43,172 nucleotides of DNA from Bacteroidota bacterium (GCA_036522515.1 DATDFQ010000024.1:1-43172), one strand, 5' to 3'; positions 1 through 9,795 are shown, numbered from the stretch's first letter. Notes: generated from the letters alone by a model not told the origin. A program made the numbers and translations.

Positions 1-1119
1 AAGATCAAGGGAGGCCGGGCCTGGAAGTTCAACCCCAAGTCCGGCGCCTACCTGCTCCTCCAGCAGGTGGGAGAGATGGAACCGATAGAGCCCAACTATC
101 AGGTGAAAGTCAAGGATTACCCCGTTTTTCAGCAGTTGTCGGAGATCCGAACGATCGTCGCCGACGAGCAGAATGAATACCTCCGGAACAGGGGCATTCT
201 GCAATACTCCGCCACGGGTATCGGGGACAAAGTGCAATGGCGCGGTTACACGCTCTTTCCCTACGTCCTCGCCTTCAACGCCGATCACCTGGACGATAAT
301 CTTCCTTCGACCCTGAATATCATCAGCACCGCCGTCAGCTCCGTCCTCCGGAGCAAGAGGATCGAGCGGAAAGCCGAAGATCTCAGGCGGGACCTCGACA
401 AGGCGCGCGACATCCAGCGAAGCATCCTCCCTCAGCACGAGATGCGGTTCCACAAGTACGAGCTCTACGGAATCTCGTTGCCCGACCGGATCGTCGGGGG
501 AGATTTTTTCGATTATCTCCGCGTGGACGACGATACCGAGCGGCTCGGGGTGGTGATCGGGGACGCGGCCAGCAAGGGAGTTTCTGCCGCGGTGCAGGCG
601 CTCTATACTTCCGGGGCCCTCCGGATGGGGTTCGAGTTCCAGACCAAAATGAGCGTCCTCCTCTCCCGCGTGAACAAGCTCCTCCACAAGACATTTTCCG
701 AGGAGAAGTTTGTCTCTCTGTTTTACGCCGAGTTGACGGACGACCGGAGCGGCCTCGTCCTCTATGCCAATTGCGGACACAACAACCCGGTGTTTCTCCC
801 CGCAAACTCGGACACCCCTCAGTTCCTGGAAGCGACCGGCCAGCTCCTGGGCCCGTTCCCGAACGAAAAGTTCAAGACCGAGAGCATCATGATGGGTAAG
901 GAAGATATTCTGTTACTCTACACCGATGGCGTTTCTGAAGCCACAAACGAGCAGGGGGAAGCGTACGGCGAAGACCGGATGGTGAGATTGATCGTGGAGT
1001 TCCGCTCCCGGACACCAAAAGAACTCGCCTCGCTTATTATCGAGGATGTCGAGAAATTCAACACCCTCGGGACGCTCACGGACGACAAGACGGTCGTCGT
1101 CATCAAACGAATTTCTTAA
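1..1119 (+). CDS. SpoIIE/RsbU-type PP2C serine phosphatase, 5' end outside window
   Basis: The frame is open from base 1, so the gene starts before the window. An internal GTG at 67 is unlikely to be the true start. The first ~110 visible residues resemble the end of a GAF-like sensory domain. A helical linker then leads to the phosphatase core, where the family motifs are all present: ARDIQRSILPQ, GGDFFDY and GDAASKG (metal-binding Asp residues), ANCGHNNP, LYTDGVSEA and the terminal DDKTVVV. Such enzymes dephosphorylate anti-anti-sigma or similar phosphoserine switches in partner-switching stress or signalling pathways. No anti-sigma factor or STAS partner is visible here. The gene ends 20 bp before the HerA-like ATPase, so the two are probably co-transcribed. 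Confidence 0.9.
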   Translation, partial: KIKGGRAWKFNPKSGAYLLLQQVGEMEPIEPNYQVKVKDYPVFQQLSEIRTIVADEQNEYLRNRGILQYSATGIGDKVQWRGYTLFPYVLAFNADHLDDNLPSTLNIISTAVSSVLRSKRIERKAEDLRRDLDKARDIQRSILPQHEMRFHKYELYGISLPDRIVGGDFFDYLRVDDDTERLGVVIGDAASKGVSAAVQALYTSGALRMGFEFQTKMSVLLSRVNKLLHKTFSEEKFVSLFYAELTDDRSGLVLYANCGHNNPVFLPANSDTPQFLEATGQLLGPFPNEKFKTESIMMGKEDILLLYTDGVSEATNEQGEAYGEDRMVRLIVEFRSRTPKELASLIIEDVEKFNTLGTLTDDKTVVVIKRIS

Positions 1120-1139
1120 AAGGAGGATCGACAGACCTC

Positions 1140-2747
1140 ATGGCCAAATCTCATAAGCAGATAGGGACAATTTCGGCGGTCACAAACATGAGCCTGACCG
1201 CACACCTGAGCGACAACGCCCCTCCCGCTGCAAACGGCGGCGGCGCGGCTTCGACGGCCCTCCGGCTCGGCTCGTATGTCGTGCTGCCTGATGAAGACCG
1301 CCTCGTGATCGGAAGCGTCACCGGAGTGCGCGCCGCCGGAGGGCATTCTGCGGCAGACGGAAAGAGCTCCAATCGCGCGGCGGGACATGAGATAGACGTG
1401 CAGCTGATCGGGACCGTCCGCAACGACCGGTTCGAGCGGAGCGTGACCGCCTACCCGCTCGTCGGAGGGCCCGTCCTCCTCCCGGAACACGACGATCTCA
1501 AGAAAATATTCTCCGTCTACCGGGAAAAGAACTTCTCGCCCGGCTCGATTTCCATGCTCGAGGAAGAGCGCATCTATCTCGATCCGAATAAATTTTTCGC
1601 GAAGCATATCGCGCTCTTCGGATCGACGGGCTCGGGGAAATCGTGCACCGCCTCCTCGATCCTCCAGAAGATCAACAAGTTCGAAAACACGCACGTGATC
1701 CTCCTCGACCTGCACGGCGAATACGAGCAGGCGTTCAAGGAGAACGGAAACATCATCAAGATCACCGAGCTGGAGCTCCCCTACTGGCTGATGAACTTTG
1801 ACGAGCTCGTCGAGACCTTTATTGACGAGAACGAGCCCTCGGCGAACAACCAGGTGATGGTGATGAAAGAGGCGATTCTCGATTCGAAGCGTGGAAAGAA
1901 CAACGCCTTAAGAGAATTCCTCACGATCGACACCCCCGTCTATTTCGACTTCCTGGAAGTGAACGCGAGGATGAGGTCGCTCGACACCGAGCGGACGCTC
2001 GGTGGCAAGGAGGGCCCGTTCTACGGCCAGTTCACGCGCTTTCTTGTGAGGCTCGAGAGCAAGCTCACCGATAAGCGATATGAGTTTCTCTTCAGGCCGC
2101 AGAACTTCAAATCGACCGACACTCTTGTTCCCCTTCTGACCAAGCTCTTCGGGCTCGAAGGAGGAAAGCAGGTCACGGTCATCGACCTGAGCCGGGTGCC
2201 GTTCGACGTCATCAACGTGCTCGTCTCCCTCCTGGGAAGGGTCATCTACGATTTCAACCTCTGGAACAAGGCGAGGCAGGATTTCCCGATCCTGATCGTC
2301 TTCGAGGAGGCGCATACCTACCTCTCCACGCACGGCAGAAGCTCCGCCGCGCGCAAAACCGTCGAGCGGATCGCGAAGGAAGGAAGAAAGTACGGAGTGA
2401 GCTGCATGATCGTAAGCCAGCGCCCGTCCGAGATTTCGGAAACGATCACCGCGCAATGCAACAACTTCATCGCGATGCGGTTGTTGAATCCGCACGACCA
2501 GAACTATGTCCGAAAGCTGGTTCCCGACTCGCTCGCGAACGTCATCGACGTTCTGCCGACCCTCCGGCAGGGCGAGGCGTTCATTATCGGCGACGCCGTC
2601 CCGGTCCCTGTCCGCGTCATGATCGATATGCCCTCGCCGGAGCCGGCGAGCGGGGATATCAAGTTTTACGAAAAGTGGCAGAAGAAGACCGGTGAGACGG
2701 TGGTCGCGGACGTGGTCAATAACTGGTGGAAGCAGATCAGGACCTAG
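1140..2747 (+). CDS. HerA-like (DUF87/FtsK-HerA superfamily) ATPase
   Basis: This is a 535-residue hexameric-type DNA translocase ATPase. An N-terminal HAS-barrel-like region (to about residue 120) is followed by the P-loop GSTGSGKS at 161-168, Walker B with catalytic acid in LIVFEEAHTYL, and the conserved SQRPSEI and arginine-containing segments near the C-terminus. HerA proteins pump DNA and usually work with the nuclease NurA in end resection. Related ATPases also occur in defence modules with SIR2 or nuclease partners. No NurA or nuclease gene lies next to it here. ATG 1140 has an AGGAGG ribosome site at 1121-1126. Its 3' end overlaps the reading frame of the methyltransferase that follows. 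Molecular partner and role are unknown. Confidence 0.88.
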   Translation: MAKSHKQIGTISAVTNMSLTAHLSDNAPPAANGGGAASTALRLGSYVVLPDEDRLVIGSVTGVRAAGGHSAADGKSSNRAAGHEIDVQLIGTVRNDRFERSVTAYPLVGGPVLLPEHDDLKKIFSVYREKNFSPGSISMLEEERIYLDPNKFFAKHIALFGSTGSGKSCTASSILQKINKFENTHVILLDLHGEYEQAFKENGNIIKITELELPYWLMNFDELVETFIDENEPSANNQVMVMKEAILDSKRGKNNALREFLTIDTPVYFDFLEVNARMRSLDTERTLGGKEGPFYGQFTRFLVRLESKLTDKRYEFLFRPQNFKSTDTLVPLLTKLFGLEGGKQVTVIDLSRVPFDVINVLVSLLGRVIYDFNLWNKARQDFPILIVFEEAHTYLSTHGRSSAARKTVERIAKEGRKYGVSCMIVSQRPSEISETITAQCNNFIAMRLLNPHDQNYVRKLVPDSLANVIDVLPTLRQGEAFIIGDAVPVPVRVMIDMPSPEPASGDIKFYEKWQKKTGETVVADVVNNWWKQIRT

Positions 2748-3543
2748 CATCGAAGGACCCAAAGATACCTGGGCAAGCGGCCTCCACTACGAACCGTTCA
2801 TCGGCCGTTGGAGCCGGAAAGTAGCCGCGGAGTTTCTCGCCTGGATTTCACTCCCTCCGGGGAGCCGCGTGCTCGATGTCGGATGCGGCACCGGCGCTTT
2901 ATCGCAATCTGTTCTCCAGAATACTTCCCCGGGTTCGGTTACCGGAATCGATCCCTCCCCCGAATTTGTCTCCTTCGCACGGCAACAAATCCCCGACCAG
3001 CGGGCAACCTTCAAGGTTGGTTCGGCAGAGTCCATGGAGTTCCCGGACGCCGCCTTCAATGCCACACTATCAGCTCTTGTCCTGAATTTTGTCCCCCATC
3101 CGGACCTGGCCGTCGCAGAGATGCGCCGGGTAACCCTTGCCAGTGGATTCGTCGCGGCATATCTCTGGGATTATTCCGGCAGGATGGAGCTTCTCCGGTA
3201 TTTTTGGGACGCCGCCGGCTCACTCGACGAGAGGGCGCTCGAACTCGACGAGGGCCGCCGCTTTCCCCTTTGCCGGCCGGAACCCCTCCGACAATTATTC
3301 GATTCGGCAGAATTACGGAACGTGGAGGTGCGCCCTATAGACATCGACACGGTTTTTCGAGATTTCAACGACTATTGGGATCCGATTCTGGGCGGCCAAG
3401 GTCCTGCTCCGGGCTATGCGATGTCGCTTACGGAAGGGCGACGGGAGGAGCTTAGGGACCGTATCCGGGGGACTCTCCCCGTCTCCGGCGATGGTTCCAT
3501 TCGATTGACAGCCCGGGCCTGGGCTGTACGCGGCACTCCCTGA
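2692..3543 (+). CDS. class I SAM-dependent methyltransferase
   Basis: The Rossmann fold is clear: motif I VLDVGCGTG, an acidic end of strand 2 (GIDPS), motif II-like SAESMEFPDAAFN and a following hydrophobic strand. It is closest in appearance to UbiE/Methyltransf_11-type enzymes with the N-terminal signature WASG.HYEPFIGRWSR. The only conventional start in frame is GTG 2692, which overlaps the HerA-like gene by 56 bp. The first ~23 residues look like out-of-frame HerA sequence and not family sequence. Homologues normally begin right before the TWASG segment, so the true start may be a rare codon near 2750, or the gene may be a fusion product of a deletion. The substrate cannot be read from sequence. 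Confidence 0.85.
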   Translation: MRRWSRTWSITGGSRSGPSIEGPKDTWASGLHYEPFIGRWSRKVAAEFLAWISLPPGSRVLDVGCGTGALSQSVLQNTSPGSVTGIDPSPEFVSFARQQIPDQRATFKVGSAESMEFPDAAFNATLSALVLNFVPHPDLAVAEMRRVTLASGFVAAYLWDYSGRMELLRYFWDAAGSLDERALELDEGRRFPLCRPEPLRQLFDSAELRNVEVRPIDIDTVFRDFNDYWDPILGGQGPAPGYAMSLTEGRREELRDRIRGTLPVSGDGSIRLTARAWAVRGTP

Positions 3544-3609
3544 ACGTTTTGAAGATTGCTCCCGTCTAACCGAGGGAGTAGTCCCCAACCACCGTTCAAG
3601 GGTATTCAA

Positions 3610-5472
3610 GTGAACCTCTCTTCCGTTTTAAGCCATTTCCCGTTCACGAGGGCGATGCGAGCATTTCTCTGTTCTGGAATGTCGCTCGTTGTGATCCTTT
3701 CGTTTCTCCATCCGATGACCCCGAGCGGAGATGGTAGCGCCCCATCTCCGGGCGGACCCCCCCTTCCCCTCGCCGATTCCGTCCGTTCGACCTCAGCGCG
3801 CGATCTGATGGGCCTCTGGCAGGCGAAGCACCGGTACGGTCCCGACGTTCGCGGGACCCTGATCGTCACTCAGACGAACGGAGGGTGGCGGGCGGAGATC
3901 GCGGGCCAGACAGCGGAACCCACTCTGAACGGGGACACACTCCGTTTTGAATTGCGGGACGGAAAGAACGCCTTTCTCGGCAGATTCGATCCGGGCCGTG
4001 CGAAGATCGCCGGACAGTGGATCCAGATCCAGAACTGCACCTCGCCCGTCGCGCTCACGAAGTACGGCCAGGATACCTGGCGCGGAGAGGTGAAGCCGCT
4101 TGATGACGCCTTCACCTTCTACCTGATGGTCAAGTCGAGGCCGGACGGTTCGATCGGAGCCTTCCTCAGAAACCCAGAACGAAACATCGGCTACCTACAA
4201 TACCCGGTGGACCACATGGAGAAGGTTGGAGACTCGGTAAGACTCTTCGCGGCAAATAAAGGAAACAGCCGGGGACGCCTCCTTGCGGAAGGAAAGTACG
4301 ACGCGGAGAGGGAGCTTCTCTCGATCTACATCGCGAACCGGGGCGGGACATACGATTTCAGCCGGGTCAGTCCCGGCGAGGCGTGCGATTACTATCCCAG
4401 AGGGAGGCCGTCGGTCCCCTATGCGTACGCACCCCCGCCGGCGTTCGACGACGGGTGGCCGACCGGATCGCTTGAGTCGGTGGGCATCTCCCGGGATAGC
4501 ATGGAACGATTCATCCGGATGATCATCGACAAACCGGGGGATTCAATCCTGGCATCGCAGGTTCATGGCGTCCTGATCGCCCGGCACGGCAAGCTCGTTC
4601 TCGAAGAGTATTTTCACGGCGAGAGCCGCGAGAAGCCCCACGATACCCGCTCTGCCGCCAAAAGTCTGACCGCGACCCTCATCGGAGCCGCAATGCAAGC
4701 CGGGGTTCCCCTGAACGTATCCACTCCCGTCTACCAGGCGATGAACGGCGGCACGTTTCCACCGGGCCTGGAGCCGCGGAAGCGCGCCGTCACGCTTGAG
4801 CATTTGATCACGATGTCCTCCGGGCTGGATTGCGACGACAGCGACCCCAAATCGCCGGGCGCCGAGGATTACGTGACCGACGAAAGCGGGGCGACCGACT
4901 ACTACCAATACACATTGGCTCTCAAGATGATCCGCGAGCCGGGCGAGAAGTCGGTTTACGCCAGCATGAGCCCGAATCTCGCGGGCGGAGTCCTGAAACA
5001 TGCCTCCGGGCGATCGCTGCCCGACCTGATGGAGGAGCTCATCGCTCAGCCACTCCACATGAAAACGTACTACCTGGGTCTGACCCCGACAGGCGACACC
5101 TACATGGGGGGCGGAGCGAGGTTCCTGCCGCGGGACTTCATGAAGCTCGGCCAGCTGCACCTGAACGGGGGGATATGGAACGGGCACAGGGTTCTATCGG
5201 CGGAATGGTGCCGCAAAGCCACCTCCCACCTGGTGTCAATCGGCACCCGGAAGTACGGGTACCTATGGTGGGTGGAAGAATATCCCTACAAGGGGCGTAC
5301 ACTCCGCGCCTTCTTTGCCGCGGGGAACGGTGGCCAGATCGTGATGGGGATTCCGGATCTGGATCTGGTGATCGCATTCTACGGGGGCAACTACGGCGAC
5401 CCCGCGCTTTTCATCCCGCAGCGGGAGTACGTTCCGAAGTATATCCTGCCGGCGGTGGATTCAGACAAGTAA
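3610..5472 (+). CDS. secreted serine hydrolase of the class C beta-lactamase/NylB-like family
   Basis: The protein has an export signal (hydrophobic run around MSLVVILSFLHP) and a ~220-residue lipocalin-like beta domain starting DLMGLWQAKHRYG. The C-terminal hydrolase domain runs from about residue 295. Catalytic motifs seen are SAAK (Ser nucleophile and Lys, SxxK), YAS (Tyr of the YxN-type motif) and the third-motif region AAGNGGQ. The YGYLWW segment is typical of 6-aminohexanoate-dimer-hydrolase-like and esterase members. It probably acts on small esters or amides in the periplasm or outside the cell; true beta-lactamase activity is not implied. The frame extends to TTG 3556, but GTG 3610 with AAGGG at 3599-3603, or ATG 3655 directly before the signal peptide, are better starts. 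Confidence 0.85.
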   Translation: MNLSSVLSHFPFTRAMRAFLCSGMSLVVILSFLHPMTPSGDGSAPSPGGPPLPLADSVRSTSARDLMGLWQAKHRYGPDVRGTLIVTQTNGGWRAEIAGQTAEPTLNGDTLRFELRDGKNAFLGRFDPGRAKIAGQWIQIQNCTSPVALTKYGQDTWRGEVKPLDDAFTFYLMVKSRPDGSIGAFLRNPERNIGYLQYPVDHMEKVGDSVRLFAANKGNSRGRLLAEGKYDAERELLSIYIANRGGTYDFSRVSPGEACDYYPRGRPSVPYAYAPPPAFDDGWPTGSLESVGISRDSMERFIRMIIDKPGDSILASQVHGVLIARHGKLVLEEYFHGESREKPHDTRSAAKSLTATLIGAAMQAGVPLNVSTPVYQAMNGGTFPPGLEPRKRAVTLEHLITMSSGLDCDDSDPKSPGAEDYVTDESGATDYYQYTLALKMIREPGEKSVYASMSPNLAGGVLKHASGRSLPDLMEELIAQPLHMKTYYLGLTPTGDTYMGGGARFLPRDFMKLGQLHLNGGIWNGHRVLSAEWCRKATSHLVSIGTRKYGYLWWVEEYPYKGRTLRAFFAAGNGGQIVMGIPDLDLVIAFYGGNYGDPALFIPQREYVPKYILPAVDSDK

Positions 5473-5525
5473 GGGGAATCCTTCGCTGGGGAACTCCAGC
5501 GCGAAGGGGAGCTGGACTAACAAAG

Positions 5526-5552
5526 AAGCCCTCACGACATCCGTGAGGGCTT
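5526..5552. terminator. bidirectional terminator hairpin
   Basis: An 11-bp perfect stem (AAGCCCTCACG / CGTGAGGGCTT) with a 5-base loop lies between two convergent genes. The minus-strand side continues into CTTTGTT, so it fits best as the end of the T9SS cargo gene, but it can serve both. Confidence 0.75.
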
Positions 5553-5580
5553 CAGTATGATTTCAGAGATTACTATGAGT

Positions 5581-5638
5581 GAAGAGCGAGATCCTTCGCG
5601 GAGTTTACACTGAGCGAAGCGAATGTGCTCAGGATGAC
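5581..5638. repeat. partial copy of intergenic palindromic repeat family B
   Basis: Contains CGAGATCCTTCGCGGAGTTTA and ends GCTCAGGATGACA. These blocks recur, inverted, in the full element at 42806-42904 and in part near 12960. It lies in the short gap between convergent genes. Confidence 0.7.
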
Positions 5639-5643
5639 AAATC

Positions 5644-8600
5644 CTACTTCATCAGCACAAGCTTCTTCGTCGCCTGGTAGAGCTGCACTCCGGCCTTCGA
5701 ACTCACGCTCAGGCGCGCGTAGTAGATTCCGCTGGGGGCTCCTGAGGCGTCCCAGTGCGCGGCGTAGTAACCCGCGGGATGATCGCCGTCCACCAGGCGC
5801 GCAATTTCCTGTCCCAGAAGATTATGGATCGTCAGTGTTACGCGTCCCTCCGCCGCCAGCCGGTACTGAATTTCCGTCGTCGGATTGAACGGGTTGGGGT
5901 AATTTTGCGCGAGCAGGAACTCGGTCGGAACGATCGACTCCCCTGCCGGGCTCGCCGTCAGGAGGATCGTCGCCTGGGATCCCGAAGACGACGCATTCAC
6001 GACATACTTCCCGTTCTCTACAAGGTTTTTCCCGGCGCCACCGGCGTTGACGCTCCAGGATCGGGATTCTCCACCGTTCAGCTTCCAGGTGATCGTGAGC
6101 GGATAGGCCGCGTTGTCGACCCGTATGGGGAACGCCTGAGGGGCGTCTGCAAGCGCAACTTCGGCAAGCCGCTGCGACGCAAAACGGACGTCGAACGATT
6201 CTTCCGGCGCGGGCGGAGGGGCCTCATACCTTGAAATGACCGGCCGGGCATCGGGAGCCGAGGAGAAATAGAGGGTAGCTTTCCGGCCCTTGCTGTCCGT
6301 GAGCGCAAGAGAACTGAAGAGGTCGAGTTCATTCCTGCCCGCGGCGATCTTTGGCTGCTGACCAGGCGGCGCGTTCATCGAAAGCGTCCCACCTCCCGAT
6401 TTTATCTTCACCCAGTAACCGTAACCGGGATCAAGAGATACGGCGGTCTGGTATGAGCCGTTGAACCCGAAAAATGGCGACGAGAGAATGCCCGATGGTG
6501 TCGCCACGATCGATCCGGTGCTGATCGACTTCGCGACGCTCCCGATCAGGTTCCAGCCCGTTGTCACAGTGACCGTATCGGCCAGAAAATTCTGCCCGTT
6601 GTAACCGAAGACCTGGGCGGTATCCATTTTTATCCAGTATCCCACCCCATTCTCGAGCGTGTCGCGCACGATATATGCCCCCTGATAGGCGAACGCTCTC
6701 GAAATGGCGTTGGGGTAGACCGAACTCTTTAAGAAGCTCGCAGGTCGAACCGGGAGAGAGACGAGGTTCCAACCGGTGAGTCCCGATGTAATGATGCTGT
6801 TCAGGAAGACCGAAACGGTGCTCGCTCCCCCGTTTGCGACGACGATATCCAAATCCCCGTCGCCGTCAAGATCCGCCACCGCAAGGCCCCTGGGGACCGA
6901 CCCGGTGTTATAATCGGTGCGCGAAAAGCTCGCCCCGCCGCCGACGTTGTGGAGAACCGATATCGAACCCGTGGTGGCGTTCACCGCGCACACATCGATG
7001 TATCCGTCTCCGTCAAAATCTCCCGTCGCGACCGCCCAGGGACCCGAGCCGACCGTGACATCAGTCCGGTTCGCAAAGATTCCGTTGATGTCCTGGCGAT
7101 AGACGCTGACCGAGGTTGTGCTCGAATTGGCCGCCGCAAAATCGATGCGCCGTTCATTCGTGAAATCCGCCGCTGCGACCGACCGCACGAACCCGCCCAC
7201 CGTGGATGGGACCGGAGCGGCGACCTTGCCCGATCCGATATTGGAGAGATACGAAATCGTCGAGGTGGCGAGGCTGTTCGCCACGAGGAGATCGAGGCCC
7301 CCGTCCCGGTTGACGTCCGCGACTGTGCTCCACCACGGCTGATTTCCCGACGGGTAAGGATGGGGGGTGGAAAAATTGCCCGCGCCGTCGTTCATCAGGA
7401 TCGCAATATTGTTCGACGAGGTGTTGGTGATGATGATATCGGGATACCCGTCGCCGTCCAGATCCGCAAGGGAGACGGAGGATGGGTTTCCTCCCGCGGA
7501 ATAATCGACCCTGCCGGCGAGTGTGCCGTCGCCGTTATTCTTCAGGACTGTGACGGTCGTCGCGCCGCTGTTCGCCACGACAACGTCGAGGTCTCCGTCG
7601 TTATCGACGTCACCGAGGACGACCGCGTGGGGAGTCGCGCCGGTCGAGTAAGGAACGGCCGCGGCGAATGTGCCGTTGCCGTTATTGAGCGAAACCGCCG
7701 CCGCGCTCGGGCCGGAGACTGCGCTCACAATGTCGTTCCATCCGTCGCCGTTCATGTCCGCGACGGCGACCGCCCAGGGGCCCGAACCGACGGTGTAATC
7801 GATCCTGGGTGTGAAGGTACCGGGAGAAGAGGGGACGCCGATCGTAAACTGATCCGCGAAGGGCGAGAACGGAGACCCTCCCGCGCCATGCAGCTTATTC
7901 GTGGCATTCACCGTCACGACCTCGCCCGCCTGGAACGAATCGGCCGGGGTGAACGTGACTGTCGAGTCGCCGGCCCCGAAGACGAACGATCCCCGGTGCC
8001 TGCCGCTGGACGAGCCGCTGACGATCCACGAGGAGGTGTCGTTGAACTGGGTGACATCCATCAGCGTGTCGAACGCCGCGAAGATCGAGACCGTACGGGG
8101 AACATTATTCGAGTCCGGAGGGGGAACAATCCTCGTAATGTGGTGAGCCGTATGGTTTCCGAAATTCTTCCCCGTGAAGAATTTGTTGGCGAGCGAAACC
8201 GAAATATTGTAGCTGGGGGGATGCGGTGATGTCTGAACCCACCCGAGGTGCGCCTGTTCGCTCACGTTGTACGAGCCCGGAAACAAATCGCCGATCACGT
8301 AGTTGCCGCTGACATCCGAATGGATCGTCGCCGAGGTCTGGCCCGTCATAAGGACGATCCAGTCGAACAATCCGGGCTCGCCTCCGTTTTGCACGCTGTC
8401 GAGGTTCAGATCGTTAAAGACGGTTCCCCTGATTTCTCCGGGCTGGACGATGACATCTTTCTGGATGATCGAGTCGTTCAGAAGGACGATCGTGCGCACC
8501 TGGAACAGTTGCGAGTTGATAAACACGTTTGCCGTGAGCACGCTCGTGGTGTCGGGCGGGAATCGATAGAGGTCGAACCCACCCCCTTCAAAGGCGAGAT

Positions 8601-9714
8601 TGAATGCCGCGCCCACCGGGTTGATGGTCAGGACTCCCGAGGCGATCGGCGCGTTCGTGAGGCTGTCGCGCACGACGCCTTCGACGCCAGCGTTCGCATT
8701 CGCAAGCTTGTAGACCCCGTTGTTCCCGAAGTCGCCGATCGTGCATGCGACGTAGATGTTCGTGCTATCGAGAGGGTCGACCTTCATGTTCCACATCGCG
8801 TAACCCTTGTCCAGCCCCTTATCGAGCTGCACCCACGTCGCGCCACCGTCCGTAGTCTTCGAAATGCCGCCGATGACCGGATCGTCAAACGCGCCGGCAT
8901 AGACCGTGCCCGGATGCTGCGGATCGATGTCGATGCACCACATCGACCTCGAGGCGAGCGCCGTCAACGCCCAGTGCTCTCCGCCGTCGGTCGTTTTCCA
9001 GACGCCGTCGGAGCTGAGGGTCCCCGCGAACGCCGTCGCGTACGCGATCTGAGGGTTGGTGGGATCGATCGCGAACTTCGGGATCTCCTGCGAGCCGCCC
9101 GGTTTTACAAGATGCCAGTTCTGGCCCTGATTCGTGGACTTGGAAATCTGCCCGAATCCCGCTCCGGCATAGAGGATGTCACCGCTATCGGGGCGAACCA
9201 CCAGCCCGCAAAGCCCGCTTGTCCCCGCATGGCCCTTGAGCGTCCAGGTGGATCCCCTGTCGGTCGAACGGAAAACGGCGGCGTCCGTGAAGTTTCCGGC
9301 GTACATCGTGTCGGGATGCGAGGGGTCGTAGCTGATGGACTCGCCGTCGATGCCGTAATTGGCGATGACCGTAAACCAGGTCGTGCCCCCGTTCGTCGTC
9401 TTTTTAAGGCCGTTAAACTGGTCGACCGTGAACATCGTCAACGTATCCTTTGGGTGAACGAGAATTTCGCGGAGCAACGATGGCAGGACCGGTGGGAGCG
9501 AGCTCCAGTTTGCGCCCCTGTCGCGCGACACCCAGATGCGGTTATCGTTCCCCTGCACGAAGACCGTGCTCGGATTGATGGGGTTTAATCCTACCGCCGC
9601 GCCCGGGCCGTTGAATTTCTTTTGCCAGACTTTGAACTGCGAATTGGATTCAGAAAAGGAGAGGAACAGAAGCGGGACGGCGCACAAGAGTGCAACGCGG
9701 TACGAAAGTTTCAT
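5644..9714 (-). CDS. large mosaic secreted protein with beta-propeller, FG-GAP repeats and T9SS C-terminal domain
   Basis: A 1356-residue exported protein with a signal peptide at 1-25. Domains in order are a BNR/sialidase-like propeller with repeated TTDGG.TW motifs (30-335), a carboxypeptidase-regulatory-like domain (340-420), an SdrD_B-like domain starting GEIRGTVFNDLN (425-520) and a Big_5-type Ig domain (530-640). Seven FG-GAP/VCBS repeats follow (about 650-1005), each with a Ca-binding type loop such as DVDNDGDLDVV or DLDGDGYPDII. One repeat, DFTNERRIDF, has lost the acidic pattern. Then come two GWNLV-type segments, and a T9SS type A sorting domain starting NYPNPFNPTTEIQYRL closes the protein. 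It is therefore expected on the cell surface or released. Its ligand is unknown. Two very long opposite-strand frames within it are shadows. Confidence 0.92.
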   Translation of the reverse strand: MKLSYRVALLCAVPLLFLSFSESNSQFKVWQKKFNGPGAAVGLNPINPSTVFVQGNDNRIWVSRDRGANWSSLPPVLPSLLREILVHPKDTLTMFTVDQFNGLKKTTNGGTTWFTVIANYGIDGESISYDPSHPDTMYAGNFTDAAVFRSTDRGSTWTLKGHAGTSGLCGLVVRPDSGDILYAGAGFGQISKSTNQGQNWHLVKPGGSQEIPKFAIDPTNPQIAYATAFAGTLSSDGVWKTTDGGEHWALTALASRSMWCIDIDPQHPGTVYAGAFDDPVIGGISKTTDGGATWVQLDKGLDKGYAMWNMKVDPLDSTNIYVACTIGDFGNNGVYKLANANAGVEGVVRDSLTNAPIASGVLTINPVGAAFNLAFEGGGFDLYRFPPDTTSVLTANVFINSQLFQVRTIVLLNDSIIQKDVIVQPGEIRGTVFNDLNLDSVQNGGEPGLFDWIVLMTGQTSATIHSDVSGNYVIGDLFPGSYNVSEQAHLGWVQTSPHPPSYNISVSLANKFFTGKNFGNHTAHHITRIVPPPDSNNVPRTVSIFAAFDTLMDVTQFNDTSSWIVSGSSSGRHRGSFVFGAGDSTVTFTPADSFQAGEVVTVNATNKLHGAGGSPFSPFADQFTIGVPSSPGTFTPRIDYTVGSGPWAVAVADMNGDGWNDIVSAVSGPSAAAVSLNNGNGTFAAAVPYSTGATPHAVVLGDVDNDGDLDVVVANSGATTVTVLKNNGDGTLAGRVDYSAGGNPSSVSLADLDGDGYPDIIITNTSSNNIAILMNDGAGNFSTPHPYPSGNQPWWSTVADVNRDGGLDLLVANSLATSTISYLSNIGSGKVAAPVPSTVGGFVRSVAAADFTNERRIDFAAANSSTTSVSVYRQDINGIFANRTDVTVGSGPWAVATGDFDGDGYIDVCAVNATTGSISVLHNVGGGASFSRTDYNTGSVPRGLAVADLDGDGDLDIVVANGGASTVSVFLNSIITSGLTGWNLVSLPVRPASFLKSSVYPNAISRAFAYQGAYIVRDTLENGVGYWIKMDTAQVFGYNGQNFLADTVTVTTGWNLIGSVAKSISTGSIVATPSGILSSPFFGFNGSYQTAVSLDPGYGYWVKIKSGGGTLSMNAPPGQQPKIAAGRNELDLFSSLALTDSKGRKATLYFSSAPDARPVISRYEAPPPAPEESFDVRFASQRLAEVALADAPQAFPIRVDNAAYPLTITWKLNGGESRSWSVNAGGAGKNLVENGKYVVNASSSGSQATILLTASPAGESIVPTEFLLAQNYPNPFNPTTEIQYRLAAEGRVTLTIHNLLGQEIARLVDGDHPAGYYAAHWDASGAPSGIYYARLSVSSKAGVQLYQATKKLVLMK

Positions 9715-9767
9715 AGTTCACACCTGAAGGCATAGAGGACATCAGAATCCGCTGATCGGACTGTTTT

Positions 9768-9795
9768 AATGTACCGAATTTCGGAAAAGAATCAA
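9768..9795 (-). promoter_or_regulatory. candidate sigma70-type promoter for the T9SS cargo gene
   Basis: Read on the minus strand: TTGATT (9795-9790), 16-bp spacer, TACATT (9773-9768). It lies about 55 bp upstream of the ATG at 9714 and matches the TTG.../TATATT-like elements found ahead of other genes in the window. Confidence 0.5.

Noticed and set aside
6949..9588. Two open frames of 426 and 446 codons on the plus strand
   Set aside because: They lie wholly opposite the T9SS cargo gene, are Arg/Asp-rich and low-complexity as expected for the complement of GC-rich coding sequence, and have no family resemblance.
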